In this document: piece by piece, positions 16,523 through 25,542 of the stretch | Numbering within the stretch: the first letter of the stretch is position 1 | Layout of the letters: each line of letters starts with the position of its first letter | Assembly (NCBI GenBank): GCA_020847535.1 | Contig: JADLBU010000076.1 | Span: forward strand, 1-64,000 | DNA length: 64,000 nucleotides | Reading direction: 5' to 3' | Origin: Phycisphaerales bacterium | GTDB taxonomy: Bacteria; Planctomycetota; Phycisphaerae; Phycisphaerales; UBA1924 | Made by a program: the position numbers and the translations under genes | The notes under the pieces: generated by a model | What the model saw: the letters and a program-made list of their open reading frames with translations, nothing else | Databases searched by the model: none | What the model was told of the DNA's origin: nothing

Positions 16523-18232
16523 ATGAGACTACGACCGATCGACCGTGCCGCACACCGGCCCCGCACGCACGCCATTTCATGTACGATCGCGGCCCTGCTC
16601 CCGCTTCTTGCGGGCTGTACTGAGTCGCTGTTCTCCTCGGATCCGGAGTTCGGCAAGAGGGTCGCCACCGAGCGCCTGCGCCGCATCGAAACCGCGAGCA
16701 TGGAGCCGTTTCGCAGCCCCGAACAGACGGAAGCGGATGTCAGCAGCAAGAAGATCCGGTCCCGGTTCGAGGGGCTCGACCAGGCGCGCCTGACGATCGA
16801 GGAATGCCGCGCCTCAGCGCTCCAGCACAACCTGGACCTCAAGATCGCTGTGATCGACCCGGCGATCTCCAGCCAGGCCCTGAGCGCGGAGGAGGCCAAG
16901 TTCGAGTCCGCGTTCACCACGCGGGCGCTGTGGGCGGAGACGGACTCCCCGACCTCGTCGGAACTGAACAGCGCCCAGTCCCAGTTCGGGCAGATCGAGC
17001 CCGGCGTGCGCATCCCGCTCCGCGAGGGCGGCACGGTCAACGTCGGCCTGCCCATGAGCCGGACCAAGAACAACAACGAGTTCACCACGCTCAACCCGGC
17101 CTACGAAAGCGACCTTGAATTCTCCATCAGCCAGCCACTGCTTCGCGGCGCCGGTCGCCGGGCCAACCAGGCGAGCATCAGGATCGCCTCGTACAACAAC
17201 CAGGCCGATGAGGCACGGACCAAGCTCGAGATCATCCGCCAGCTCGCGGCGGTGGACCGCTCGTACTGGCAGCTCTTCGAGGGCCGCCGGGCGATGGATG
17301 TCGCGCAGCAGCAGTACGAGCTCGCCGATGCCCAGCTCCAGCGCGCCGAGCGCCGCGTGAACGCCGGGCAGGTCGGCGAGATCGAGATCACCCGGGCACA
17401 GGCCGGGCTGGCGCAGCGCCTGGATGGGATCATCCAGTCGCAGAACCTGGTTCTCCAGCGCCAGCGCGAGCTCAAACGCATCATGAACATGCCTGACCTG
17501 CCCATCGAATCCACCACGCTGGTGACGACGGGCACGGACCCGGACCCGGTCGAGTACTTGGTCGATCGCGACGCGGTCACGAAGACAGCGCTCGCCAACC
17601 GGATGGAGCTCCTCGAGCTTGAGCTGCGGCTCGCCGCCGATGCCGCGACCATCGACTTTCAGAACAACGCCGCACTCCCGCTGTTCACCCTCGACTACAC
17701 CTATCGCGTCAATGGACTGGGATCGACATACAAGGAGAGCGTCCGGGTCGCCTCCGAAAACCAGTTCGAGGACTGGACGCTGGGCCTCAACGCCGAGATC
17801 CCCCTGGGCAACGAGCAGGCCAGGTCCCGCATCCGGGAGGCGATCCTGCGGCGGATCCAGCGCCTGGGGACCAAGGATGCCCGCTCGCTGTCCATCCGAC
17901 AGGAGGTGCTCGATGCGGTGGACAACATCGAGCAGAACTGGCAGCGCATCATCGCCTCGCGCCAATCGGTGATCCTCAACACGCGATTGCTCCAGGCCGA
18001 GCAGCGACAGTTCGATGTCGGAGCCTCCAACAGCACCGATGTCCTGATCGCCGCCGCCGACCTCGCGCAGGCGCAGCTCGATGAAATCCGTGCCCTCACC
18101 GCCTATCAGATCGCCCAGATCGACCTCGCGTTCGCGACCGGCACGCTGCTCGGCGCGGGCAAGATCGATTGGGATCCCGCGCCGATCCCATCGCATGATG
18201 AGCCCATTCCCGCGGAAGTGGTGCCGCAGTAG
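16523..18232 (+). CDS. TolC-family outer-membrane efflux lipoprotein
   Basis: A 569-residue protein with a signal peptide and lipobox (LLPLLAGC, Cys near residue 32). The body has two long helical OEP repeats, with the typical VDRSYWQLFEGRRAMDVAQQQYELADAQLQRAERRVNAG near residue 245 and DIEQNW-type helices near residue 470, and a short beta-barrel segment (FSISQPLLRGAGRRAN). It forms the trimeric channel for the adaptor/permease pair upstream. It closes the four-gene operon, 68 bases after the permease. Confidence 0.92.
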   Translation: MRLRPIDRAAHRPRTHAISCTIAALLPLLAGCTESLFSSDPEFGKRVATERLRRIETASMEPFRSPEQTEADVSSKKIRSRFEGLDQARLTIEECRASALQHNLDLKIAVIDPAISSQALSAEEAKFESAFTTRALWAETDSPTSSELNSAQSQFGQIEPGVRIPLREGGTVNVGLPMSRTKNNNEFTTLNPAYESDLEFSISQPLLRGAGRRANQASIRIASYNNQADEARTKLEIIRQLAAVDRSYWQLFEGRRAMDVAQQQYELADAQLQRAERRVNAGQVGEIEITRAQAGLAQRLDGIIQSQNLVLQRQRELKRIMNMPDLPIESTTLVTTGTDPDPVEYLVDRDAVTKTALANRMELLELELRLAADAATIDFQNNAALPLFTLDYTYRVNGLGSTYKESVRVASENQFEDWTLGLNAEIPLGNEQARSRIREAILRRIQRLGTKDARSLSIRQEVLDAVDNIEQNWQRIIASRQSVILNTRLLQAEQRQFDVGASNSTDVLIAAADLAQAQLDEIRALTAYQIAQIDLAFATGTLLGAGKIDWDPAPIPSHDEPIPAEVVPQ

Positions 18233-18234
18233 GA

Positions 18235-18264
18235 AGTGACGGAGTGACGGAGTGACGGAGTGAA
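18235..18264. repeat. Short tandem repeat AGTGACGG
   Basis: Three perfect copies of the 8-base unit AGTGACGG plus a partial fourth lie immediately after the TolC-type gene stop and before the end of lipB. No function is evident. Confidence 0.85.
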
Positions 18265-18269
18265 GGCCA

Positions 18270-19010
18270 TCACTGCGTCGCTGGCGAATTGGATGCGGCT
18301 TCTGGCTTTGATGCTGCGCGGCGCTGGGCGATCAGTTGCGACATCTGTGTGCTGAGCTCACCCTTGACCTGCTCGAGCGTGGGGCATTGCTCCCCGAGTT
18401 GCTGCTTCATGCTCGTGACCGGCCGGCCGGCAAGCCCGCAGGGGACGATCAGGCCGAAGTGCTCCATCACGGGATCGATGTTGAGTGCCAGCCCGTGCAT
18501 GGAGATCCACTTGCGGACGCGGATGCCCATCGCGGCGATCTTCGCGAGCTGGTTGTGTGATTGGGGATGGGTTGATTTCACCCAGACGCCGGTCGCGGAT
18601 GCATCGCGCCGGCCATCAAGCCCGAATGCGGCGATCGTGCGGACGACGCATTCCTCGAGCAGCCGCATGTACTCGTGCAGGCCCAGCCCGAGGCGATTAA
18701 GGTCGAGGATGGGGTAGGCGACCAGCTGGCCGGGTCCGTGGTAGGTGATATCCCCGCCGCGATCGGTCTCGGCGATCTCTACGCCATGCCGGGCGAGCAG
18801 CTCGGGCGTGGCGAGCAGGTTGTTGGAGGCCGAGGCGCGGCGGCTGATGGTGATGACGGGCGGGTGTTCGACCAGGAGGAGCACGCCGATCCGTGTATGT
18901 TGGGCATCCCGATCTGCGAGTACGTCCTGATGCACAGCTTGCTGCCGCGCGAACGCCTCGGCGTAGCTCATACATCCCAGGTCACGGATATCAAGAATCG
19001 GGTGCCGCAC
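18270..19010 (-). CDS. lipB: Octanoyl-[acyl-carrier-protein]:protein N-octanoyltransferase
   Basis: LipB transfers octanoate from ACP to lipoyl domains of dehydrogenase complexes, the first step in lipoate attachment. The 246-residue product has RGGDITYHGPGQLVAYPIL near residue 85, catalytic Lys in NQLAKIAAMGIRVRKW, GLALNI, and the catalytic Cys in PCGLAGRPVTSM near residue 190. The Ala/Ser-rich C-terminus is beyond the usual end. It starts at a GTG. A lipoyl-using dihydrolipoyl dehydrogenase is encoded elsewhere in the window (48706). Confidence 0.93.
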   Translation of the reverse strand: MRHPILDIRDLGCMSYAEAFARQQAVHQDVLADRDAQHTRIGVLLLVEHPPVITISRRASASNNLLATPELLARHGVEIAETDRGGDITYHGPGQLVAYPILDLNRLGLGLHEYMRLLEECVVRTIAAFGLDGRRDASATGVWVKSTHPQSHNQLAKIAAMGIRVRKWISMHGLALNIDPVMEHFGLIVPCGLAGRPVTSMKQQLGEQCPTLEQVKGELSTQMSQLIAQRRAASKPEAASNSPATQ

Positions 19011-19054
19011 GGGTCATTGTAGAAGCGGAACAGGGGAGCACCGGCTGGTATGGT

Positions 19055-20710
19055 TCACCTCAGCACCTTCAGCGACACCTGTTTCTCCACTTCGCTTACC
19101 GGCTTGGCGACCAGGTCGTACCCATCGCTCCCCACCACCACGCACTTGATCAATTCGCCCGGCGCCAGCTTCTCGCGCGAGTGTACAAAGGTCGCCGAGT
19201 CGATCTGCGGCGCCTGGAAATACGTCCGCCCCGCATAGAGCTTCCCACCCATGCTGACGCCGCTGGTCGCCTGGCCGGAGGTCTGCGTCTGGCCGTCGAT
19301 CAGGACATCAAACCGCTTCCCTGTGCTCGCCGGGTTCTTCTCATCGAACTTGGCGGCGATCCCGGTCGCTCGCTCGAACGCGATCTTCTGCTGGAGGGCC
19401 ATGATCTCCCCGCGCCGACGCTTCTTGTCCTCGGCGGAGACGGCGAGCTTGGGATCATCCTCCATCGTGCCGGCGACCGTGCCATCTTCGTGCGAGTACT
19501 CAAACACGCCGACGGCCTCGAACTTCACGCGCTCGACCAGGCCCAGCAGCTCCTGGTGGTCCTTCTCCGTCTCACCCGGGAACCCCGAGATAAATGTCGT
19601 CCGGATCGCCATCCCCGGCACCTTCTCACGCAGCATGTGCATGAGATCCTCCTGCTGCGCGGAGGACACATTGCGCTTCATCAGCCCCAGCACCCGATCG
19701 CTCGCGTGCTGAAGCGGAATATCCAGGTACGGCAGCAATCGACCGGTCTTCGCCAGCCCCGCGAACGCTTCCACGATCGGCTTGGTGAAGTTGGAGGGAT
19801 AGGCGTACATGAGCCGCAGCCAGCCCTTGCTGCCCTCACCCTCCATCGCATCAGAGATCTGCTTCAGCAGCGCGGGAAGTCCCTGGCCCGTCTGAGAAAG
19901 CCCCATCCCGATGTCATCCCCGAAGCTCGTGGTGTCCTGGCCGATCAGGAGCAGCTCGAACGCGCCATCGGCGACCAGTTCGCGGGCCTCCTTGGCGATC
20001 ACATCGGGGTGCTTGCTGCGCATCTTCCCGCGGATGGAGGGGATGGTGCAGAACGCACAGTTCTGGTTGCAACCCTCGCTGATGCGCAGGTACGCGTAGT
20101 GTCGCGGAGTGAGTCGCAGGCGAGCCGAATCATCCTCGAAGTACCCGATCCCCTTGCCATCCTTGCCGTTGACGGTAAGGCCGGTGGTGGCGACGCCGCG
20201 TTCCTTGGCGGCGAGCAGTGCGTTGCTCGCGATCCAGTACTTGGGCCCATCCGAGGCCTCGGCGAGCGCCTTGCGCGTCGCCTTCTCCCCGCGAACCGCC
20301 TCGACGATCTTGTCGCGATCAAAGACGCCGACCATGGCATCGATGCCCGGGGCCCAATCGAGCATCTTGGCGCGGTGCCGCTGCACGAGACACCCGGCGA
20401 CCACGACGCGGCGGATGCGGCCCTCCTCCTTGGCCCGGATCGCCTCCTTGATCACACCGAGCGATTCATCCTTCGAAGCTTCAAGGAACCCGCACGTGTT
20501 GACGACCACGGCATCGGCCCCGCAGAAGCTGTCCTCATCCGTCGGGTCGTACGAGACGGGCAGGATGCCATCCTCGGCGAGCAGACCGAGCATCTTCTCC
20601 GAGTCGACCAGGTTCTTCGGGCATCCCAGGCTGACGAAGGAGACAGTGTTGACCGCATTCTGGCGGTCCTTGGTCTGGGTCGATCGTGAAGTTGGGCCTT
20701 TTCGCGGCAT
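19055..20710 (-). CDS. rimO: Ribosomal protein S12 methylthiotransferase RimO
   Basis: RimO adds a methylthio group to an Asp of ribosomal protein S12 using two iron-sulfur clusters. The 551-residue product has the UPF0004 N-domain (VSFVSLGCPKNLVDSEKMLG, VVNTCGF, VAGCLVQRH: three cluster Cys), the radical-SAM motif CNQNCAFCTIPSIRGK near residue 230, and a C-terminal TRAM domain. It is about 100 residues longer than E. coli RimO, with an insertion after the first domain (around residues 150-200) and a longer linker. The LGCPKN and SIRGK signatures favour RimO over MiaB. Confidence 0.93.
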   Translation of the reverse strand: MPRKGPTSRSTQTKDRQNAVNTVSFVSLGCPKNLVDSEKMLGLLAEDGILPVSYDPTDEDSFCGADAVVVNTCGFLEASKDESLGVIKEAIRAKEEGRIRRVVVAGCLVQRHRAKMLDWAPGIDAMVGVFDRDKIVEAVRGEKATRKALAEASDGPKYWIASNALLAAKERGVATTGLTVNGKDGKGIGYFEDDSARLRLTPRHYAYLRISEGCNQNCAFCTIPSIRGKMRSKHPDVIAKEARELVADGAFELLLIGQDTTSFGDDIGMGLSQTGQGLPALLKQISDAMEGEGSKGWLRLMYAYPSNFTKPIVEAFAGLAKTGRLLPYLDIPLQHASDRVLGLMKRNVSSAQQEDLMHMLREKVPGMAIRTTFISGFPGETEKDHQELLGLVERVKFEAVGVFEYSHEDGTVAGTMEDDPKLAVSAEDKKRRRGEIMALQQKIAFERATGIAAKFDEKNPASTGKRFDVLIDGQTQTSGQATSGVSMGGKLYAGRTYFQAPQIDSATFVHSREKLAPGELIKCVVVGSDGYDLVAKPVSEVEKQVSLKVLR

Positions 20711-20772
20711 GTGTGAGCGTGGGTGTGTGGGTGGGGGGAGAAGTCTATGGAGGCAGGCGCGGTGTCACCCGT

Positions 20773-21243
20773 CTAGAGCTTCTTGACCAGCACCAAACAG
20801 GGAATTCCCGGCCAGAGGCCCGTCAGCTCTTCAAGCCTGACAAAGCCCATCTTCTCGTAAAAGACCAGCGTGCGGGCGTATTCGGGGCTGGGTTTGAAGG
20901 GCCCCATGGTCTTGACCTGGAGATATTCGATCCCGCGATCCCGGAGCGCAACCTCGATGTGCCGTACAAGGGCCGTTCCGATGCCTTGGCCGTGGTGCTC
21001 GCGATCGACGGCCATGCAGTAGATGTCCGCGGCTTTGGGCATGGGCTGTGCGATGGTGACGAAACCCAGATCCTTCCCGCCCTTGTGCGCGCACCAGGTC
21101 GGGTAGCGGCCGGAATCGGCGATGTATTTCCGTGTCGCCTCCTCGATGCCAAACCAGTCGGGCACCGAGCGAAGGATGGGCTCGCAGCGAGCGGGGGCCG
21201 ATCCGGGGTCCGCAAGGTCGATCTGAAGAATTCCTCTCGACAT
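20773..21243 (-). CDS. GNAT-family N-acetyltransferase
   Basis: A 156-residue GNAT protein. The acetyl-CoA pocket is visible as AVDREHHGQGIGTALVRHIE (motif A, Gln-x-x-Gly-x-Gly type) near residue 85, preceded by DLGFVTIAQP and followed by YLQVKTMGPFKPSPEYARTLVFYEKMGFVRLEEL, the usual motif B. The acceptor substrate is not predictable. It is divergent from the peptidoglycan-binding protein gene. Confidence 0.85.
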   Translation of the reverse strand: MSRGILQIDLADPGSAPARCEPILRSVPDWFGIEEATRKYIADSGRYPTWCAHKGGKDLGFVTIAQPMPKAADIYCMAVDREHHGQGIGTALVRHIEVALRDRGIEYLQVKTMGPFKPSPEYARTLVFYEKMGFVRLEELTGLWPGIPCLVLVKKL

Positions 21244-21384
21244 TGTGCAAGGAGCTCCGTGAGATTGACATCAACGGTAGAGCCAGGCGCAAAGTGGGAG
21301 CGGCCCTAGCCAAAAGCGGTCGATTGATCGCATTGAGGCTTAGGCTGGCAGCGCCGGTCACCAGACAGATTGGAGTATCTCGTG

Positions 21385-22221
21385 ATGTCCCTGCCTATGA
21401 ACCAGGTTCGGTCATTCTTTGAAATGTTGTCGCTCGCGGTTGCCAACAACCGCTTCCCCGGCAAGTTCTCCAACGAGCTGCTGATCGCGATCTACTGGGA
21501 GCAGTCGCTCTTCCAGAATCTCGAGCAGGCTGGCAAGGCCGGCACGGGCCCACGCGTGGGCTTCGGGCTGCTTGAACAGGGCGCCATGCGGCCCGCCAAC
21601 TTCCTCCACACCGGGGAGTTTCCCAACGACACCCACCCGTACACCAAGGATGTCGTCGTGCGCGATGACAACATGGCCGCAGCGCTGACACCCGACTGCC
21701 TAGAGGGTATCGCCCGCATCCACGAGCACGAATCGATCCGCGCCAGCCTCGATGTCTACGCCGCGGTGACCTTCAAGTACCTCCCGCCGCGTTGGCTCGC
21801 CTGCGAGGCCGAACTCAAGTCGGTGCTGCAGGGGTTTACCTTCGATCCGCTCAAGTGGGATCCCATGAAGATCGAGCGGGCGCTGCGCAAGGCGCGGGCC
21901 TTCCCGACACAGGGCCCGGTGTACAACCGCCTGCACGCCAAGCTCTTCCCGTTCGTGGACATCTTGAGCCTGCTCCTGGGCCAGAGCCAGCCGTTCGTGG
22001 CGCAGGGCTCATCGGGGCGGGCGGTGTGGGCGATCCAGGAGCTCTTGAACCAGGCCTCGTTCCGTCAGCGCGGCCGCAGCGAGCTGCCGCGTCTGGATGT
22101 CGATGGCTGGTTCGGCCCCAAGACCTACGCGCGGGTCCGCGAGTTCCAGGGCCGCAACAGCATCTCGCCCGACGGCGTCGTCGGTCCGCAGACCAAGACC
22201 GCGCTCGCGAAAATCGCCTGA
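21385..22221 (+). CDS. Peptidoglycan-binding domain protein
   Basis: A 278-residue protein with a PG-binding-1 domain at the C-terminus: SSGRAVWAIQELLNQ, LDVDGWFGPKTYARVREFQGRN and SPDGVVGPQTKTALAKIA (residues about 205-278). The first 200 residues are helical, contain FSNELLIAIYWEQSLFQNL and HEHESIRASLDVYAAVTFKYLPP, and suggest a lysozyme-like or structural fold, but I cannot assign a catalytic motif beyond the possible IYWEQS Glu. There is no signal peptide. The ATG at 21385 has GGAG 9 bases upstream. Confidence 0.75.
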   Translation: MSLPMNQVRSFFEMLSLAVANNRFPGKFSNELLIAIYWEQSLFQNLEQAGKAGTGPRVGFGLLEQGAMRPANFLHTGEFPNDTHPYTKDVVVRDDNMAAALTPDCLEGIARIHEHESIRASLDVYAAVTFKYLPPRWLACEAELKSVLQGFTFDPLKWDPMKIERALRKARAFPTQGPVYNRLHAKLFPFVDILSLLLGQSQPFVAQGSSGRAVWAIQELLNQASFRQRGRSELPRLDVDGWFGPKTYARVREFQGRNSISPDGVVGPQTKTALAKIA

Positions 22222-22246
22222 GAGAAGCCCCAGAGAGAAGCCCCAG
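22221..22246. repeat. Two tandem copies of AGAGAAGCCCCAG
   Basis: A perfect 13-base duplication begins at the last base of the peptidoglycan-binding protein's TGA. Probably recent slippage; no function evident. Confidence 0.85.
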
Positions 22247-22256
22247 AAGGAATCGA

Positions 22257-22511
22257 TCAGGCACAGTCGCCGGGCTTTTTCCCGGCTTCCAGGAGCCGGG
22301 CAGCTTCATCGGGCTTGATCGTGCCCTCGGCGACGTAGGCGGCGATCTCCCTGCGCGAAGCCTCAAACGCCTTGGTGCGCACGACGCGCGAGATGGCGCT
22401 GGTGACAATCGCGACCACGGCGACGGTCAGTCCGCCGCCGATCGCGATCACGGCGATCGCTTCATCTCCGCCGAAGGCCATCATGCACGGGGTCTGGAGG
22501 TTCTCAAGCAC
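22257..22511 (-). CDS. Small membrane protein, third of three tandem paralogues
   Basis: An 84-residue protein: one membrane helix (residues 18-40) followed by ASRREIAAYVAEGTIKPDEAARLLEAGKK, a short helical C-terminal motif shared with the two genes before it. The motif resembles SHOCT-like tails (short Ala/Glu helix, turn with Thr/Pro, second helix). It starts at a GTG overlapping the stop of the gene before it, with GGTGGGAG as ribosome site, so expression is coupled. Confidence 0.7.
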   Translation of the reverse strand: MLENLQTPCMMAFGGDEAIAVIAIGGGLTVAVVAIVTSAISRVVRTKAFEASRREIAAYVAEGTIKPDEAARLLEAGKKPGDCA

Positions 22512-22920
22512 GGCTCACTCCCACCTTTCCGTTGGTGAGGTCCACCTTGATGCCCATGACGCGCCCGTTTCCGCACGCCGATGCGGCGGCGTGGGCGGCT
22601 GCTCCTGCGGCGGAGCCGGCGGCACGGTGGGCCTCCCAATCCTTGCCCTTCTCCCACACGGGCATGTCGGCGGCGATCATGCGCTCGGCCTGCTCGGGTG
22701 TCATCGATCCCTCGGCCACATACGCGGCCAGCTCGCGCTTGGTGCGCTCGCGCTCACGGGTGCGGTTGGTCGCGACGATGACCCAGCCCAGGATCGCGAC
22801 GATGCCGACGAAGAACGCCCCCATCGGGATGAACATCCCGATCATCTCCCCAGCGTTCATCTTGGGCAGTTCTGCCAGCGTGCTGGTGGTGAAGACGGGC
22901 TCCGCGGTATCGCCGTTCAT
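22504..22920 (-). CDS. Small membrane protein, second of three tandem paralogues
   Basis: A 138-residue protein with one membrane helix (about residues 25-48), then TKRELAAYVAEGSMTPEQAERMI, the motif common to this trio. Unlike the other two it has an Ala-rich extension with two Trp (PVWEKGKDWEAHRAAGSAAG) and a C-terminal ASACGNGRVMGIKVDL segment. The ATG at 22920 has GGAG 8 bases upstream. Function unknown. Confidence 0.7.
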   Translation of the reverse strand: MNGDTAEPVFTTSTLAELPKMNAGEMIGMFIPMGAFFVGIVAILGWVIVATNRTRERERTKRELAAYVAEGSMTPEQAERMIAADMPVWEKGKDWEAHRAAGSAAGAAAHAAASACGNGRVMGIKVDLTNGKVGVSRA

Positions 22921-22956
22921 ATGCCGTTCTCCGAAGGTTGCTGCGGATTCGATTGG

Positions 22957-23211
22957 TCACGCACAGCCGCTGTGCTTGGACTTGATGAGCCGCTCACCCT
23001 GCTCGGGGGACATCGATCCCTCGGCGATGTACGCGGCGATCTCGCGCTTAGTCTTCTCCCGCGCCACAGCGCGGATGGTTCGCCCCGTGACCACGATCGC
23101 CACGATCAGCACCGCCAGGGCGACGCCCATCATGAACTGCACGTTGTCGCTGTCGGCGGTCAAGCGTTCAAGCCAACGCGGTCCCGACTCTGTCTCGATG
23201 GTGGGGTTCAA
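22957..23211 (-). CDS. Small membrane protein, first of three tandem paralogues
   Basis: An 84-residue protein with one membrane helix (residues 30-50) followed by KTKREIAAYIAEGSMSPEQGERLI, nearly identical to the motif in the next gene. It ends KSKHSGCA. The start is a TTG at 23211 with GGGAG 6 bases upstream; no ATG or GTG in this frame fits the homologous region. The frame stays open far upstream, but that part is low complexity. Confidence 0.65.
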   Translation of the reverse strand: MNPTIETESGPRWLERLTADSDNVQFMMGVALAVLIVAIVVTGRTIRAVAREKTKREIAAYIAEGSMSPEQGERLIKSKHSGCA

Positions 23212-23378
23212 TGAACACTCCCCGTTGCGTGGGCGGCATGCCCGGTGAGCCCTTGCCTCGGCGATCCGTGGAATGATGGCGTTCGCCGCAGCGCGGGCCT
23301 TACCCTGATGTTCGGAAGCCTCCGCCGCCGGTTTCATTCCGGCCTGCAACCCTGCGCCTGAAGGATAGAACCGCCCCG

Positions 23379-24104
23379 ATGGCCGCCACAGATCCCGCGA
23401 GCCCAGGCAACACACCATCCGACAAGGCCGCGCGCCTTGTCGATGGCATTCTGGGGATGTATCGCCGCGGGTGGTTCCCAATGGCCGATCCGAACACGGG
23501 CCGTATCGACTGGTACCAACCACGCAAGCGAGGCGTGATCCCGCTGGATCCGGACGACTTCCGGATCTCCCGAAACCTTCGTCAGAAGGTCCGCTCAGGC
23601 CGATTTGAGATCCGCTGCGACACCGCCTTCCCGGAGGTGATCGCCGCCTGCGCCCAGCCGCGCTCGTCAGAAGACCAGACCTGGATCGATGACCGCATCA
23701 TCGAGGCCTACTGCCTGCTGCACGAGTCCGGGCATACGCACAGCGTGGAGGCGTGGCTGGCGTCCGAGAAGCAGGGGGCGGTGCTGGTCGGCGGCCTCTA
23801 CGGGCTCCACATCGGCGGGGCCTTCTTCGGGGAGAGCATGTTCTCACGGCCCGCGCTGGGCGGGACCGATGCCAGCAAGGTCTGCCTGGTCCACCTCGTG
23901 CATCACCTGCGTCGGCGCGGGATGACGCTGCTGGATGCCCAACTTTGGAACGAGCACCTGTCGCAGTTCGGATGCCGCGAATTGCCGCGCGGGGCGTTCA
24001 TGCGGCTGTTGGCATCGGCGATCCGGCTTGAACGGCAGTGGGGAGCGTTTGAGCCGTTTCTGACGATCGCCGAACTCTCCGGCCGACCTAGCAACCCTCG
24101 ATGA
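23379..24104 (+). CDS. aat: Leucyl/phenylalanyl-tRNA-protein transferase
   Basis: Aat attaches Leu or Phe from aminoacyl-tRNA to the N-terminus of proteins bearing Arg or Lys, marking them for ClpS/ClpAP degradation. The 241-residue product has GMYRRGWFPM near residue 27, DWYQPRKRGVIPLD, the TWIDDRIIEAYCLLHESGHTHSVEAW block, LVGGLYGLHIGGAFFGESMFS, and LLDAQLWNEHLSQFGCRELPRGAF. The ending overlaps the convergent M14 carboxypeptidase gene by 17 bases. Confidence 0.94.
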   Translation: MAATDPASPGNTPSDKAARLVDGILGMYRRGWFPMADPNTGRIDWYQPRKRGVIPLDPDDFRISRNLRQKVRSGRFEIRCDTAFPEVIAACAQPRSSEDQTWIDDRIIEAYCLLHESGHTHSVEAWLASEKQGAVLVGGLYGLHIGGAFFGESMFSRPALGGTDASKVCLVHLVHHLRRRGMTLLDAQLWNEHLSQFGCRELPRGAFMRLLASAIRLERQWGAFEPFLTIAELSGRPSNPR

Positions 24105-25542
24105 ACGCCGCGACGAAGGCATCGAAGTCGTCGGTATCGACGAACCCTGAATGGTTGAAGTCGGTCTTGGGCAGCCCCTCCTCGAATGCGTACACGAACG
24201 CATCGAAGTCGTCGGTGTCCATGAAGCCCGATTGATCAAAATCCGCCTCACAGAAATTCTCCGCAAGCCACAGCACCGCGGCGTAGATCTCCTTGGCGGT
24301 CGGCAGGATCGTCGATGGTGGAGGGGCAAAGCCCGGACCGCGGAGTTCAGGCGTCCAACTCAGGATCCCGCGATCCCCGTAGTACCAGTCCAGGCTCCCC
24401 CCGCTGACGGGGTAGAGCGTCTGGTAGCACTGGCCCGGAAGATAAGGGACACCGCCGGAATCTAGGATCGCCTGCCGCATCCCCACTGCCAGCTTGCTCA
24501 GCGCTCCGATGCCGGGCGCGGGCTGGTTGGTGTAACCCCAGGGGTACAGCAGCAACTGGCCGTGGCTGTGAACATCCAGGTGCAGAACGATGCCGGGGTT
24601 GTCCAGCGTCAGCGTGCGCATCGCCGCCGACTCGGGCTCGGAGAACGGAGCCGTCCCGCGGAACGTCTCGCTGTTGCCATTGCCCGACGAGCCGTTGTCG
24701 GAGCCCCAGGCGAAGCTCCAGTTGCGGTTGAGATCGACGCCGAACGTACCCCCGGCGTTCTGGCGGCGATTCTTCCGCCAGAAACGCTCGTTGGTCCATG
24801 TGTAGGCATACCCGTCGGCGTTGACGATGGGGACGATGAGAACCTCGTAGTCGTCGAGAAGCTGTGTGGCCCGCGAGTCGACTCCGTACCCGCTGATGAG
24901 CTGCTCGGCGATGTACATCGTGGTCATCACCGTGATCCACTCGCGCGCGTGCTGCACGCTGTTCAGCAGCACGATCGGTTTGGATGTCCCGGGCGGGGCG
25001 GGTTCCCCGCTCAGACGAAGGAAGTACAGATCCCGGTTCTGGAGCGAGAGGCCGAAGTTTTTCCGGCTCGCCAGGTCCGGACGCATGGCGATCAGCTGGT
25101 TGGCGAAATCGCTGACCTGCTGAGGGGACTTGAAATCGTCGTACCAGCCGCGCGGGCCGAAGCGCCCGTCGCCGGCGCCCTGAAGCCGGATCGCCTCCTC
25201 ATCGACCGTCCGCTGGAGGTTTGGATCCAGCACCCGGCAGGTCATCCCCGCCTCCCGCAGCGTGCGCAGGCCCGCGGCATCCATCCTGTAGTCCAGCGTC
25301 CCCATGCCCCCGGCGATCGCAGGCCCGGCGGAGTGCGACCAGCAGTCGTCGGAAATCTGGTTCACCAGCATCAGATCCCGGACCGAGCGCAGCTCGACCT
25401 GGACGAGCATCTGGCCGTCATAGCGGACGCGGTCGGGGAAATTCAGCGGACTGAGCGGCTGAGCGAACGCCGTGCATCCGAGCAGCGGCCCGAGGAGACC
25501 CGCCAGGAGCCGGTTTGCAGACTTGAGCCGGGGATGGATCAT
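24088..25542 (-). CDS. Secreted M14 zinc carboxypeptidase with dockerin-like C-terminus
   Basis: A 484-residue exported metallocarboxypeptidase. A signal peptide (LLAGLLGPLLGCTAFA) is followed by a propeptide-like region, then the M14 domain: zinc ligands in NSVQHAREWIT (His and Glu), the FGVDLNRNW substrate block, LHLDVHSHGQLLLYPWG (third zinc His), and catalytic Glu in WTPELRG. The C-terminus has two similar units, DFDQSGFMDTDDFDAFVYAF and DFNHSGFVDTDDFDAFVAAF, calcium-binding dockerin-type repeats, ending GC. The ATG at 25542 is preceded by GGAG 8 bases away. Confidence 0.92.
   Translation of the reverse strand: MIHPRLKSANRLLAGLLGPLLGCTAFAQPLSPLNFPDRVRYDGQMLVQVELRSVRDLMLVNQISDDCWSHSAGPAIAGGMGTLDYRMDAAGLRTLREAGMTCRVLDPNLQRTVDEEAIRLQGAGDGRFGPRGWYDDFKSPQQVSDFANQLIAMRPDLASRKNFGLSLQNRDLYFLRLSGEPAPPGTSKPIVLLNSVQHAREWITVMTTMYIAEQLISGYGVDSRATQLLDDYEVLIVPIVNADGYAYTWTNERFWRKNRRQNAGGTFGVDLNRNWSFAWGSDNGSSGNGNSETFRGTAPFSEPESAAMRTLTLDNPGIVLHLDVHSHGQLLLYPWGYTNQPAPGIGALSKLAVGMRQAILDSGGVPYLPGQCYQTLYPVSGGSLDWYYGDRGILSWTPELRGPGFAPPPSTILPTAKEIYAAVLWLAENFCEADFDQSGFMDTDDFDAFVYAFEEGLPKTDFNHSGFVDTDDFDAFVAAFIEGC

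Noticed and set aside
18893..20689. 598-codon plus-strand frame opposite rimO
   Set aside because: Arg/His-rich shadow translation; RimO cluster and radical-SAM motifs are intact on the minus strand.
22268..22288. Hairpin GCCGGG-CTTTTT-CCCGGC resembling a terminator
   Set aside because: It lies inside the coding end of the gene at 22257-22511, the T run is in the loop and not after the stem, so it is not a usable intrinsic terminator.
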